Shown here in pieces: positions 1-5,739 of a stretch of DNA of 6,162 nucleotides. The DNA is from Actinomycetes bacterium (GTDB lineage: Bacteria > Actinomycetota > Acidimicrobiia > Acidimicrobiales > RAAP-2): positions 1 through 6,162 of the forward strand of contig JAJYXS010000001.1 in assembly GCA_021801615.1 (NCBI GenBank), in the 5' to 3' direction. Position 1 is the first letter of the stretch, and each line of letters opens with the position of its first letter. The notes beneath the pieces are model-generated. The model searched no databases. It was not told the DNA's origin and worked only from the letters and a program-made list of their open reading frames with translations. The translations under genes and the position numbers were made by a program.

Positions 1-1351
1 CGCCGCGCGCGGTCAGGACGCCGTCGGCCGCGAGCATGCCGTGCACGTCCTCGGGGGAGGTCTCGTTGCGCACGAGCACCACGTGCTCGCCCCGCTTCCC
101 GGCGGCCTCTGCGTCGTCGGCGGTGAAGTACGCCCGGCCGACTGCAGCGCCGGGCGACGCGGCGAGGCCCTTCGCGATCACCTGGTAGCCCGTCCCGGCG
201 AACTGCGGGTGGAGCACGGCGGCGAGATGGTCCTCGGTGATCCTCGACACTGCCTCGGCGCGGGTCAGGCGGATCTTCGGCTCCTTCGTCATGTCAACGG
301 CCATCTTCAAGGCGGCCCGCCCCGTCCGCTTGCCGACGCGGGTCTGGAGCATCCAGAGCTTGCCCTGCTCGATGGTGAACTCCGTGTCGCACATGTCCCG
401 GTAGTGACGCTCGAGCCGGTCGAACACGTCCATCAGCTCGCGGTAGACATCGGGAAAGGTCCGCTCCAGCTCGGACAGGGGCTCCGGGTTGCGGATGCCG
501 GCGACGACGTCCTCGCCCTGGGCGTTCACGAGGAAGTCCCCGTAGACGCCCCGGGAACCCGTCGCCGGGTCTCGGGTGAACCCGACGCCGGTCCCCGAGC
601 GGTCGTCCCGGTTGCCGAAGACCATCGCCTGCACGTTGACCGCGGTGCCGAGGGTGTGGGGGATGTGCTCGCGTTCTCGGTACGCGACCGCCCGGGCGCC
701 GTTCCAGCTGCGGAACACCGCTTCGATCGCTCCGTGGAGCTGGTCGGTCGGGTCCTGGGGGAACGGCACACCGGTGTGGCGCTCGACGGTCTGCTGGTAG
801 GAGCCCACGAGGTAGCGCAGCAGCTCGGTCGGCACGCGTGCGTCGGAGGTCGTTCCGGCGAGCTCCTTCGCCGCGTCGAAGAGCGCGTCGAACTCCTCGC
901 CGGGGATGCCCAGGACGATCCGCCCGTACATCGCCACGAAGCGCCGGTACGAGTCGTACGCGAACCGTTCGTCGTCGGTCTGCTTGGCGAGCCCTTCGAC
1001 CGACCGATCGTTCAGCCCGAGGTTCAAGACGGTGTCCATCATCCCGGGCATGGAGAACGCCGCCCCGGAGCGCACCGACACGAGCAGCGGGTCGGCAGGA
1101 TCGCCGATCTCCTTGCCCATGGCACGCTCGAGACGCTCTCTCGCCCGGGCGACCTCCCGGTCGAGCCCCTCGGGCCACCCGGCCTCCATGTAGGCGCGGC
1201 ACGCCTCCGTCGAGATCGTGAAGCCCGGCGGCACCGGCAGCCTGAGGACGGACGTCATCTCGGCGAGGTTGGCGCCTTTCCCCCCGAGAAGGTCCTTCAT
1301 CTCCATCGGGGGGCGGCGGTGCGAATGGTCGAAGTCGAAGACGTACGGCAT
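1..1351 (-). CDS. ppdK: Pyruvate, phosphate dikinase, N-terminal 450 codons (cut by left edge)
   Basis: PPDK interconverts pyruvate + ATP + phosphate and PEP + AMP + diphosphate in the cytosol, so it can serve glycolysis or gluconeogenesis. The visible part is the ATP-grasp nucleotide-binding half plus the start of the phosphohistidine swivel domain. Landmarks are LLGGKGANLAEM (residues 21-32, with ATP-binding Lys25), PVPPGF (39-44), the SVRSGA loop (92-97, Arg94), SMPGMMDTVLNLG, and FTIEQGKLWMLQTR ending at Arg338. These match the Clostridium symbiosum enzyme with almost no offset. The frame leaves the window at LTARG; the GGMTSH motif with the phosphorylated histidine should lie about five codons beyond the edge, so catalytic completeness cannot be judged. 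The ATG at 1351 is supported by AGGAGG four bases upstream and by the family N-terminus. It lies downstream of glyS, a pairing also common in Firmicutes and Actinobacteria. Confidence 0.97.
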   Translation of the reverse strand, partial: MPYVFDFDHSHRRPPMEMKDLLGGKGANLAEMTSVLRLPVPPGFTISTEACRAYMEAGWPEGLDREVARARERLERAMGKEIGDPADPLLVSVRSGAAFSMPGMMDTVLNLGLNDRSVEGLAKQTDDERFAYDSYRRFVAMYGRIVLGIPGEEFDALFDAAKELAGTTSDARVPTELLRYLVGSYQQTVERHTGVPFPQDPTDQLHGAIEAVFRSWNGARAVAYREREHIPHTLGTAVNVQAMVFGNRDDRSGTGVGFTRDPATGSRGVYGDFLVNAQGEDVVAGIRNPEPLSELERTFPDVYRELMDVFDRLERHYRDMCDTEFTIEQGKLWMLQTRVGKRTGRAALKMAVDMTKEPKIRLTRAEAVSRITEDHLAAVLHPQFAGTGYQVIAKGLAASPGAAVGRAYFTADDAEAAGKRGEHVVLVRNETSPEDVHGMLAADGVLTARG

Positions 1352-1355
1352 GGAG

Positions 1356-1361
1356 CCTCCT
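1356..1361 (-). promoter_or_regulatory. Ribosome binding site of ppdK
   Basis: Perfect AGGAGG on the minus strand, four bases before the ATG at 1351. It fixes the ppdK start. It lies one base from the 3' arm of a 9-bp inverted repeat and inside one arm of an alternative hairpin, so its accessibility may be controlled by RNA folding. Confidence 0.85.
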
Positions 1362-1362
1362 G

Positions 1363-1400
1363 GCCCTGCGAGGCCCGGCTCACGGTCCGTGTCGCAGGGC
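1363..1400 (-). promoter_or_regulatory. Inverted repeat in the ppdK leader, abutting the ribosome binding site
   Basis: GCCCTGCGA (1363-1371) and TCGCAGGGC (1392-1400) are perfect 9-bp inverted repeats with a 20-base spacer. The spacer itself holds the odd palindrome CACGGTCCGTG (1381-1391). In minus-strand RNA this is a stable hairpin ending one base before AGGAGG. A second pairing, 1353-1359 with 1370-1376 (seven pairs, one of them G-U), would enclose the Shine-Dalgarno in a stem. It shares bases 1370-1371 with the first stem, so the two exclude each other. A weak -10-like TAAGGT at 1431-1426 would start an RNA that includes the whole structure. Alternatives are a protein operator or chance pairing in GC-rich DNA. 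The repeats are directly visible; a regulatory role is inferred. Confidence 0.45.
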
Positions 1401-1452
1401 GCGATCTACTCTGGGGGACGGACCCACCTTACGGCTGCCAGGGGGATCGTGC

Positions 1453-1480
1453 GAGCCGCGCCTCGGGCGCCTGTGGGCTC
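1453..1480 (-). repeat. Bulged inverted repeat in the glyS-ppdK gap
   Basis: GAGCC-GCGCC (1453-1462) pairs with GGCGC (1466-1470) and, after a 5-base bulge, GGCTC (1476-1480), giving ten pairs around a 3-base loop. There is no T-run on either side. It may be part of the transcript end of glyS or of the ppdK leader. In DNA this rich in G and C, chance is a serious alternative. Confidence 0.3.
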
Positions 1481-1517
1481 GGGCGGGCGTGGCGCCGACG
1501 CAGCCCGCCGCGCGCCG

Positions 1518-1535
1518 TCGAGCGAGGACGCTCGA
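1518..1535 (-). terminator. Possible terminator hairpin after glyS
   Basis: TCGAGCG (1518-1524) and CGCTCGA (1529-1535) form a perfect 7-bp stem with a 4-base loop, beginning 15 bases beyond the glyS stop codon at 1551-1553. No T-tract follows on the minus strand, so this is not a canonical intrinsic terminator. U-less hairpins downstream of genes are often proposed as terminators in high-GC actinobacteria. It could partly separate glyS from ppdK transcription. Confidence 0.4.
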
Positions 1536-1550
1536 TGCGTCCAGCAGCCG

Positions 1551-2852
1551 TCAGCCGCCGGCGCGGCGCTGCAGCTCCGGCACCAGGGTCTCGACTGGCA
1601 CGCGCACCTGGCCGGTGGTGTCGCGCTCGCGGATCGTCACGGCTCGATCCTCAAGCGAGTCGAAGTCCACGGTCACGCACCAAGGGGTCCCGATCTCGTC
1701 GTGGCGGCGGTACCTGCGGCCGATGCTCTGGGTCACGTCGTAGTCGCACATGAAGTGAGGCTGGAGGAGCTGGAGCACCTCGCGTGCCATGGACTCGAGC
1801 TGCGCCTTCTTGGAGAGCGGCAGCACCGCGACCTGGTACGGAGCCAGCCGGTGGTGGAGACGGAGCACCGTGCGGGCCTCGCCCCCCACCTCGTCCTCGT
1901 CGTAGGCGGCGAGCAGGAACGCCATCATCGTGCGCGTCACGCCTCCGGCCGGCTCGATGACGTAAGGGACGTACCGTTCCCCGGTCGCCTGGTCGAAGTA
2001 GTCGAGACGCGTCCCGGAGGCCTCCGCATGGCGTCGCAGGTCGAAGTCGGTGCGGTTCGCGATCCCCTCGAGCTCGTCCCAGCCCCAGGGGAAGAGGAAC
2101 TCCACGTCGGAGGTCGCGACCGAGTAGTGCGAGAGCTCGTCGGGGCCGTGCGGGCGCAGGCGGAGCTTGTCTGGAGGTATCCCGAGCTCGACGTACCACC
2201 GGTACCGCTCGTTGATCCAGTACTCGTGCCACTTGGCGCTCTCGGCCGGGGGTACGAAGTACTCCATCTCCATCTGCTCGAACTCTCGCGTCCGGAACAC
2301 GAAGTTCTGCGGCGTGATCTCGTTGCGGAAGGACTTGCCAACCTGGGCGATGCCGAACGGAGGCTTCTTGCGAGTCGTCTGAAGCACGTTCGCGAAATTC
2401 AAGAACATGCCCTGGGCGGTCTCGGGCCGGAGGTAGGCGACGGCGCCCTCGTCCTCCACGGGGCCCGCGTGCGTCTTGAACATGAGGTTGAACGGGCGAG
2501 CCTCGGTGAAGTCGGTCGAGCCGCAGGCCGGGCAGGGGCCTGTCAGCTTGTCCGCACGCCAGCGGCTGTGGCACTGGCGGCAGTCGACGAGCGGGTCCGT
2601 GAAGTTCTGCAGGTGGCCCGAGGCCTCCCAGACCTTGGGCGGCGACAGGATCGCCGCGTCGATGCCGACGACGTCGTCACGCAGCTGGACCATCGAGCGC
2701 CACCACGCGTCCTTCACGTTGCGCAGCATGTTGACGCCGAGCGGTCCGTAGTCGTAGGTGGAGCGGAAGCCGCCGTAGATCTCCGCAGACTGGAAGATGA
2801 AACCACGGCGCTTGCACAGGCTCACGACCTTCTCCAGGAGGTCGCCGGCCAT
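1551..2852 (-). CDS. glyS: Glycyl-tRNA synthetase, single-chain dimeric type
   Basis: Charges tRNA(Gly) with glycine using ATP; class II synthetase, normally a cytosolic homodimer. From the ATG at 2852 it has 433 residues. It shows SLCKRRGFIFQS and EIYGG at the N-terminus, then YDYGPLG, a zinc knuckle CRQC (91-94) and CPAC (107-110), RPETAQG (142-148), and motif 2 FRNE (175-178) followed by FRTREFEQMEMEYF. Motif 3 is GGVTRTMMAFLL (303-314), followed by an HGTP-type anticodon domain (about 335-430) containing GRRYRRHDEIGTP and ending with a TGA stop. An ATG at 2906 would add 18 residues. I prefer 2852 because GGAG lies five bases upstream, the extra codons have unusually poor G/C at third positions, and the shorter N-terminus fits the family. 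A possible promoter lies in the gap after hemW. The zinc-knuckle insert is compact compared with the long inserts I recall in Streptomyces. Confidence 0.96.
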   Translation of the reverse strand: MAGDLLEKVVSLCKRRGFIFQSAEIYGGFRSTYDYGPLGVNMLRNVKDAWWRSMVQLRDDVVGIDAAILSPPKVWEASGHLQNFTDPLVDCRQCHSRWRADKLTGPCPACGSTDFTEARPFNLMFKTHAGPVEDEGAVAYLRPETAQGMFLNFANVLQTTRKKPPFGIAQVGKSFRNEITPQNFVFRTREFEQMEMEYFVPPAESAKWHEYWINERYRWYVELGIPPDKLRLRPHGPDELSHYSVATSDVEFLFPWGWDELEGIANRTDFDLRRHAEASGTRLDYFDQATGERYVPYVIEPAGGVTRTMMAFLLAAYDEDEVGGEARTVLRLHHRLAPYQVAVLPLSKKAQLESMAREVLQLLQPHFMCDYDVTQSIGRRYRRHDEIGTPWCVTVDFDSLEDRAVTIRERDTTGQVRVPVETLVPELQRRAGG

Positions 2853-2856
2853 CAGG

Positions 2857-2861
2857 TCTCC
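2857..2861 (-). promoter_or_regulatory. Ribosome binding site deciding the glyS start
   Basis: GGAGA on the minus strand, with GGAG five bases before the ATG at 2852. A further AGGAGG lies at 2869-2864. The competing upstream ATG at 2906 has no purine-rich sequence before it, only a -10-like hexamer. Confidence 0.6.
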
Positions 2862-2914
2862 GGCCTCCTGCGCAGGTGCTCGAATGGCATCTGGCTCCGC
2901 CGTCATGGAACGGC

Positions 2915-2920
2915 AGGATA
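2915..2920 (-). promoter_or_regulatory. Possible -10 element for glyS
   Basis: TATCCT on the minus strand between the hemW stop and glyS, fitting the TANNNT pattern. No good -35 box is at normal spacing; GTGACG sits 19 bases upstream. Initiation would fall near 2907-2908. That gives about a 55-base leader to the preferred start at 2852, or a nearly leaderless message if the ATG at 2906 is used. Confidence 0.35.
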
Positions 2921-2941
2921 CCGGAGCGCAGGCAGGGCTCG

Positions 2942-4099
2942 TCACGAAGATCCGCTCGACGAGGAGCCGACGAGGAGCATCGACGAGACTGCGTTCGCCA
3001 CGAGGCGCCCGCGCACCGTGAGCACCGCGCGACCTCCCTCGCGCACGACCAGCCCGTCGAGCTCGGCCACGTCGGGCAGCGCCGAGGCAGGGACCCCGGC
3101 GGGGGTGCGCAACGACAGCATGAGCCGCTCGAGCTCGCGCCGATCGCCTTCCACGCGCTCTTCTCCCGCCACAGGAGATCGACCCGCCTCGACGGCCTTC
3201 AGGTAACGCTCGGGCGTACGGAGGTTCCACCACCGTCGGCCTGCCGCGTCGTCGGCCCGGTGGGAGTGCGCGGCGGCACCGATCCCCAGGTAGTTCCCCT
3301 GTCGCCAGTACAGCTGGTTGTGCCGGCAGCCCTGACCCGGGAGCGCCCAGTTGGACACCTCCTCCCAGCGATAGCCGGCGGAGGAGAGCCTTGCATCGGC
3401 GAGCTCGTAGCGCGACGCCTGCACGTCGTCGTCGGGATGGCGCGCACGGTCCCGGCCGATCGGCGTCCCAGGCTCGGCCGTCAGCGCGTACGCGCTGACG
3501 TGGCCAGGGGGGTTCGGCAGCGAGAGGACGTCGTCGATCGTGCGGGCCCAGTCGTCGTCGGTCTCCCCCTGCGCGCCGTAGACGAGGTCGACGTTCACGA
3601 GTACGAAGCCGGCAGCAGCAGCGGCCTCGAGCGCCCGGGGCACGGAAGCCGGGTCATGGCGCCGGCCGAGGGCCGCGAGCACATGGGGCGCGGTGGACTG
3701 GACCCCGAAGGACATCCGAGTGACCCCAGCCTCGCGGTACGCGCACAACCGCTCCATGGATGCGTCCTCGGGGTTGCACTCGACCGTCACCTCGGCATCG
3801 GCCGTGCGCGGGATCGCGGTGAGGATGGCTGCGAGCAACGGCGCCGAAAGGCGCGAGGGCGTGCCCCCGCCGAAGAAGACGCTCGTCGCCTCCCAGAGCG
3901 CGCCCGCCTGCATCGCGCGCGTCACCTCGGTGACACAGGCTGCGACGTAGCGCTCCATCAGCGCGTCCCGGTCGGTGTACGTCGCGAACGCGCAGTAGTC
4001 GCACCGGTCCCGGCAGAACGGCACATGGACGTAGACGCCGAGCTCCTCTGGGTCCTGCGGGCGCTGGACCAGCGGGCCTGGGCTCGCCGTCTCGCTCAC
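2942..4099 (-). CDS. hemW: HemW-type radical-SAM heme chaperone
   Basis: HemW family proteins (formerly called oxygen-independent coproporphyrinogen III oxidase-like) bind heme and an iron-sulfur cluster and are thought to deliver heme to respiratory enzymes at the membrane. The 385-residue protein has VYVHVPFC with the radical-SAM CxxxCxxC at Cys29, Cys33 and Cys36, GGGTPS (77-82) for SAM binding, ECNPED (107-112), SFGVQS (130-135) and VDLVYG (170-175). The HemW signature HNQLYWRQGNYLGIGAAAHS spans 260-279, followed by a C-terminal winged-helix part with LTVRGRLVAN. The single CxxxCxxC and the HNxxYW motif point to HemW rather than a true HemN, but this is a family-level call. The GTG start overlaps the recO stop by four bases (GTGA), so translation is probably coupled. 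The last residues, GSSSSGSS, come from an 11-base tandem duplication. Confidence 0.93.
   Translation of the reverse strand: MSETASPGPLVQRPQDPEELGVYVHVPFCRDRCDYCAFATYTDRDALMERYVAACVTEVTRAMQAGALWEATSVFFGGGTPSRLSAPLLAAILTAIPRTADAEVTVECNPEDASMERLCAYREAGVTRMSFGVQSTAPHVLAALGRRHDPASVPRALEAAAAAGFVLVNVDLVYGAQGETDDDWARTIDDVLSLPNPPGHVSAYALTAEPGTPIGRDRARHPDDDVQASRYELADARLSSAGYRWEEVSNWALPGQGCRHNQLYWRQGNYLGIGAAAHSHRADDAAGRRWWNLRTPERYLKAVEAGRSPVAGEERVEGDRRELERLMLSLRTPAGVPASALPDVAELDGLVVREGGRAVLTVRGRLVANAVSSMLLVGSSSSGSS
2958..2978 (+). repeat. Two-copy 11-base tandem repeat at the hemW 3' end
   Basis: GACGAGGAGC occurs at 2958-2967 and again at 2969-2978, separated by one base. It lies in the last codons of hemW and produces the Ser/Gly tail. 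It is probably a slippage duplication without functional meaning. Confidence 0.6.
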
Positions 4100-4836
4100 C
4101 AGGTGAGACCCGCCGCCGTGCGCACCGCGCGCAGCCTGCGGTCGATGTGCACCTCCATGGCCTCGGTCGCCAGGCTCGCGACCTCCTCGGCGCAGGCGGG
4201 GCGGGGACCGGCGAGGACTCGTCCGAGCCCCCCACCGAGCACCGCGCGCACGACTTCGAGCGCGTCAGGGCTCACCGCCCGGCCCCGCCGGCATCCCCTG
4301 CACAGCGTCCCGCCCTCCGTGAGGTCGAACGCGACCAGCTCGACCTCGCCCTCGGGCCTTCCGCACGCCGCGCAGGCGTGCAGCACAGGCTCGGCTCCCT
4401 CGTGGGCGAGCACCTTGAGGAAGAAGGCGGGTGCCACCATCGCCGGGTCGTTCCGCTCGTCGGCCAGCGCGCGCAGCGCACCCACGACCATCCGGTACAG
4501 ACCCGGGTCGGGATGGCCTTCGAGCGCCACCTGGTCGACGACCTCGAGCATCGACAACCCGCATGCGACACGCTCGAGGTCGTCGCGCAGCCGGGGGAAG
4601 TGGTCGACGACCTCCGCCTGGGTCACGACAGCGAGATCGCTCCGCCCCTGCCAGAAGAGGATCGCCACATGGCTGAGCGGCTCGAGCCGGCCGCCCCACC
4701 TGCTCGTGGTCTTGCGGATGCCCTTTGCGACCGCCCGGACCTTGCCGTGGTCCGCGGTGACCAGCACCACGATCCGGTCCGCCTCGCCGAGGCGGTACGT
4801 GCGCAGCACCACCCCCGAGTCACGAAGCAGCGTCAC
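4096..4836 (-). CDS. recO: DNA repair protein RecO
   Basis: RecO works with RecR (and RecF) to load RecA on SSB-coated single-stranded DNA at gaps and anneals complementary strands. At 246 residues it has the usual length. The N-terminal OB-fold begins SGVVLRTYRLGEADRIVVLVT (from residue 7) and continues with GKVRAVAKGIRKTTSRWGGRLEP (31-53). A helical domain follows, with a zinc finger CAAC (155-158) and CRGC (179-182). The frame is open further upstream to 5037, but those residues are Arg/Pro/Gly-rich and unlike RecO. The GTG at 4836 is chosen because it gives the family N-terminus and forms a GTGA overlap with the stop of the upstream gene. Its own stop overlaps the hemW start in the same way. 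A uppS-recO neighbourhood is known from mycobacteria, which supports the call. Confidence 0.94.
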   Translation of the reverse strand: MTLLRDSGVVLRTYRLGEADRIVVLVTADHGKVRAVAKGIRKTTSRWGGRLEPLSHVAILFWQGRSDLAVVTQAEVVDHFPRLRDDLERVACGLSMLEVVDQVALEGHPDPGLYRMVVGALRALADERNDPAMVAPAFFLKVLAHEGAEPVLHACAACGRPEGEVELVAFDLTEGGTLCRGCRRGRAVSPDALEVVRAVLGGGLGRVLAGPRPACAEEVASLATEAMEVHIDRRLRAVRTAAGLTW

Positions 4837-5090
4837 GGAGCAGGCTCGTCGTGGCGGGCCGCGTCCAGCCCGTCGGGCTCCGGCGCACCGGGGTCCCGGA
4901 GGGCTGGGGTCCGGCGGCCACCGTAGGTGCCGGCGCGCCCCGAGAGCAGGTTGCCGCCGCCGACGAGCACGACGAGCGCGAAGACGCTGATGAGGCCCTC
5001 GCGGGCCGGGCCCACCCCGGCCGCCGCCAGCCAGCACACGAAGCCGAGCAGCGCGAGGCAGCCGACGGCCGCGACCTTCGTGACCGTCAT
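4833..5090 (-). CDS. Small two-helix membrane protein of unknown function
   Basis: I do not recognise a family. The 85-residue protein has a short N-terminus (MTVTK), a hydrophobic helix at about 6-25, a short GPARE link, a second helix at about 32-49, and a hydrophilic tail rich in Arg, Pro, Asp and Glu ending DEPAP. It looks like a hairpin membrane protein with a roughly 35-residue polar C-terminal tail; orientation is uncertain. The start at 5090 is supported by an ATGA overlap with the upstream UppS-like gene, and its stop overlaps the recO GTG. There is no Shine-Dalgarno, so it probably depends on coupled translation. Position suggests co-production with the UppS-like protein, for which it could act as a membrane partner; that is speculation. 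Confidence 0.75.
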   Translation of the reverse strand: MTVTKVAAVGCLALLGFVCWLAAAGVGPAREGLISVFALVVLVGGGNLLSGRAGTYGGRRTPALRDPGAPEPDGLDAARHDEPAP

Positions 5091-5725
5091 CGTGAAGCCA
5101 CGAGGCCGCCGTAGCGACGCTCGCGCCTGCGGAACTCGGCCACCGCCGCGCGGAACTGCTCCCCTGCGACGTCCGGCCAGGGATCGTCGAGGACGACGAT
5201 CTCGCTGTAGGCCACCTGCCAGACGAGGAGGTCCGGCACCCTTCGGTCGCCCCCCGTGAGCACCAGGAGGTCCACGTCGGGCACCGCGAGCGTGGCAGCG
5301 ATCGTGGCCTCGCTCACCTGCGCGGGCTCGACGGAGCGTGCGGCCAGCTCGCGCACCGCGCCGAGGAGCTCGCGGCGCCCGGACCCCTCTTCGGCGAGGA
5401 GGACCCGCAGCCCAGGCCCCTCCAGGTGCGCGAGGGCCTGGGACCCCGGCGCGCCGTCTCCGAAAGCTCCCCCGCAGTCGGCCACGAGGACTCCACGTCC
5501 TGCGAGCTCGGCGGCCCGGGCCCTGAGCGCCTCCCCGCCTGAGGGCTCCTGGATCGTGAGCCACCCCAACCCGAGCTCGACGGCGGTGTCGACCAGCTCG
5601 AGGAGCGCGCGCCCTGCGCGCCCGGGATCGACGACGCCCTCGTCGCCTCCGGCCGCAGGCCGTCCGACCCACGCGGCGTGACCCAGAACAAGACCGCCTC
5701 GGGCACGCGGCGTGGCGGAGCGCAC
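5087..5725 (-). CDS. Degenerate cis-prenyltransferase (UppS-like), probably catalytically inactive
   Basis: Active members make undecaprenyl (or decaprenyl) diphosphate, the lipid carrier for cell-wall synthesis. This 212-residue protein keeps the family C-terminus: PDVDLLVLTGGDRR (149-162), VWQVAYSE (168-175), PWPD (182-185) and RRERRYGGL (200-208). It also keeps the helix GRAGRALLELVDTAVELGLGWLTIQ (35-59). The catalytic MDGNGRW motif is replaced by VLGHAAW (13-19), so Asp26 of the E. coli enzyme aligns with Leu14. The GHxAG His aligns with Gly35, the NWxR segment is missing, and Arg194 aligns with Leu156. Equivalents of Arg200 and Glu213 remain (Arg162, Glu175). The protein is also shorter than the usual 230-260 residues. 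The GTG start is fixed by an in-frame TAA at 5737-5735, and there is no Shine-Dalgarno. A dead paralogue, a regulatory or partner subunit, or a gene in decay are all possible; an active UppS would have to be encoded elsewhere. Confidence 0.85.
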   Translation of the reverse strand: MRSATPRARGGLVLGHAAWVGRPAAGGDEGVVDPGRAGRALLELVDTAVELGLGWLTIQEPSGGEALRARAAELAGRGVLVADCGGAFGDGAPGSQALAHLEGPGLRVLLAEEGSGRRELLGAVRELAARSVEPAQVSEATIAATLAVPDVDLLVLTGGDRRVPDLLVWQVAYSEIVVLDDPWPDVAGEQFRAAVAEFRRRERRYGGLVASR

Positions 5726-5733
5726 GACCGGAA

Positions 5734-5739
5734 ATTATC
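5734..5739 (-). promoter_or_regulatory. -10 element for the UppS-like operon, probably leaderless
   Basis: GATAAT on the minus strand, one mismatch from TATAAT, in an A/T pocket that stands out in this GC-rich DNA. It ends eight bases before the GTG at 5725, so initiation would fall at or next to the start codon. No -35 box is recognisable and no Shine-Dalgarno is present, consistent with a leaderless message as is common in actinobacteria. Confidence 0.5.

Noticed and set aside
41..1753. Long plus-strand open frame opposite ppdK
   Set aside because: Antisense shadow of a well-supported ppdK frame in GC-rich DNA. It is rich in Arg/Gly/His/Val, shows no recognisable domain, and runs through the ppdK-glyS gap into glyS.
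1218..3206. Long plus-strand open frame opposite ppdK, glyS and hemW
   Set aside because: Crosses three minus-strand features including intergenic DNA and mirrors glyS codons. It has no family resemblance and no ribosome binding site.
2907..3233. N-terminal extension of the glyS frame upstream of 2906
   Set aside because: It overlaps the well-supported 3' end of hemW, and its translation is Arg/Ala/Gly-rich and unlike any GlyRS N-terminus.
2876..4990. 704-codon plus-strand open frame opposite hemW and recO
   Set aside because: Same explanation: GC-codon mirror of real genes. The translation is low-complexity Arg/Pro/Ala/Ser-rich with no motif.
4837..5037. Upstream extension of the recO frame
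   Set aside because: Arg/Pro/Gly-rich translation overlapping the small membrane-protein gene. The GTG at 4836 gives the normal RecO N-terminus.
5087..5725. UppS-like gene explained as a frameshifted or sequencing-damaged normal uppS
   Set aside because: Homology can be followed in one frame from about residue 12 to the end. The losses are substitutions and a short deletion inside aligned segments, not a switch of frame.
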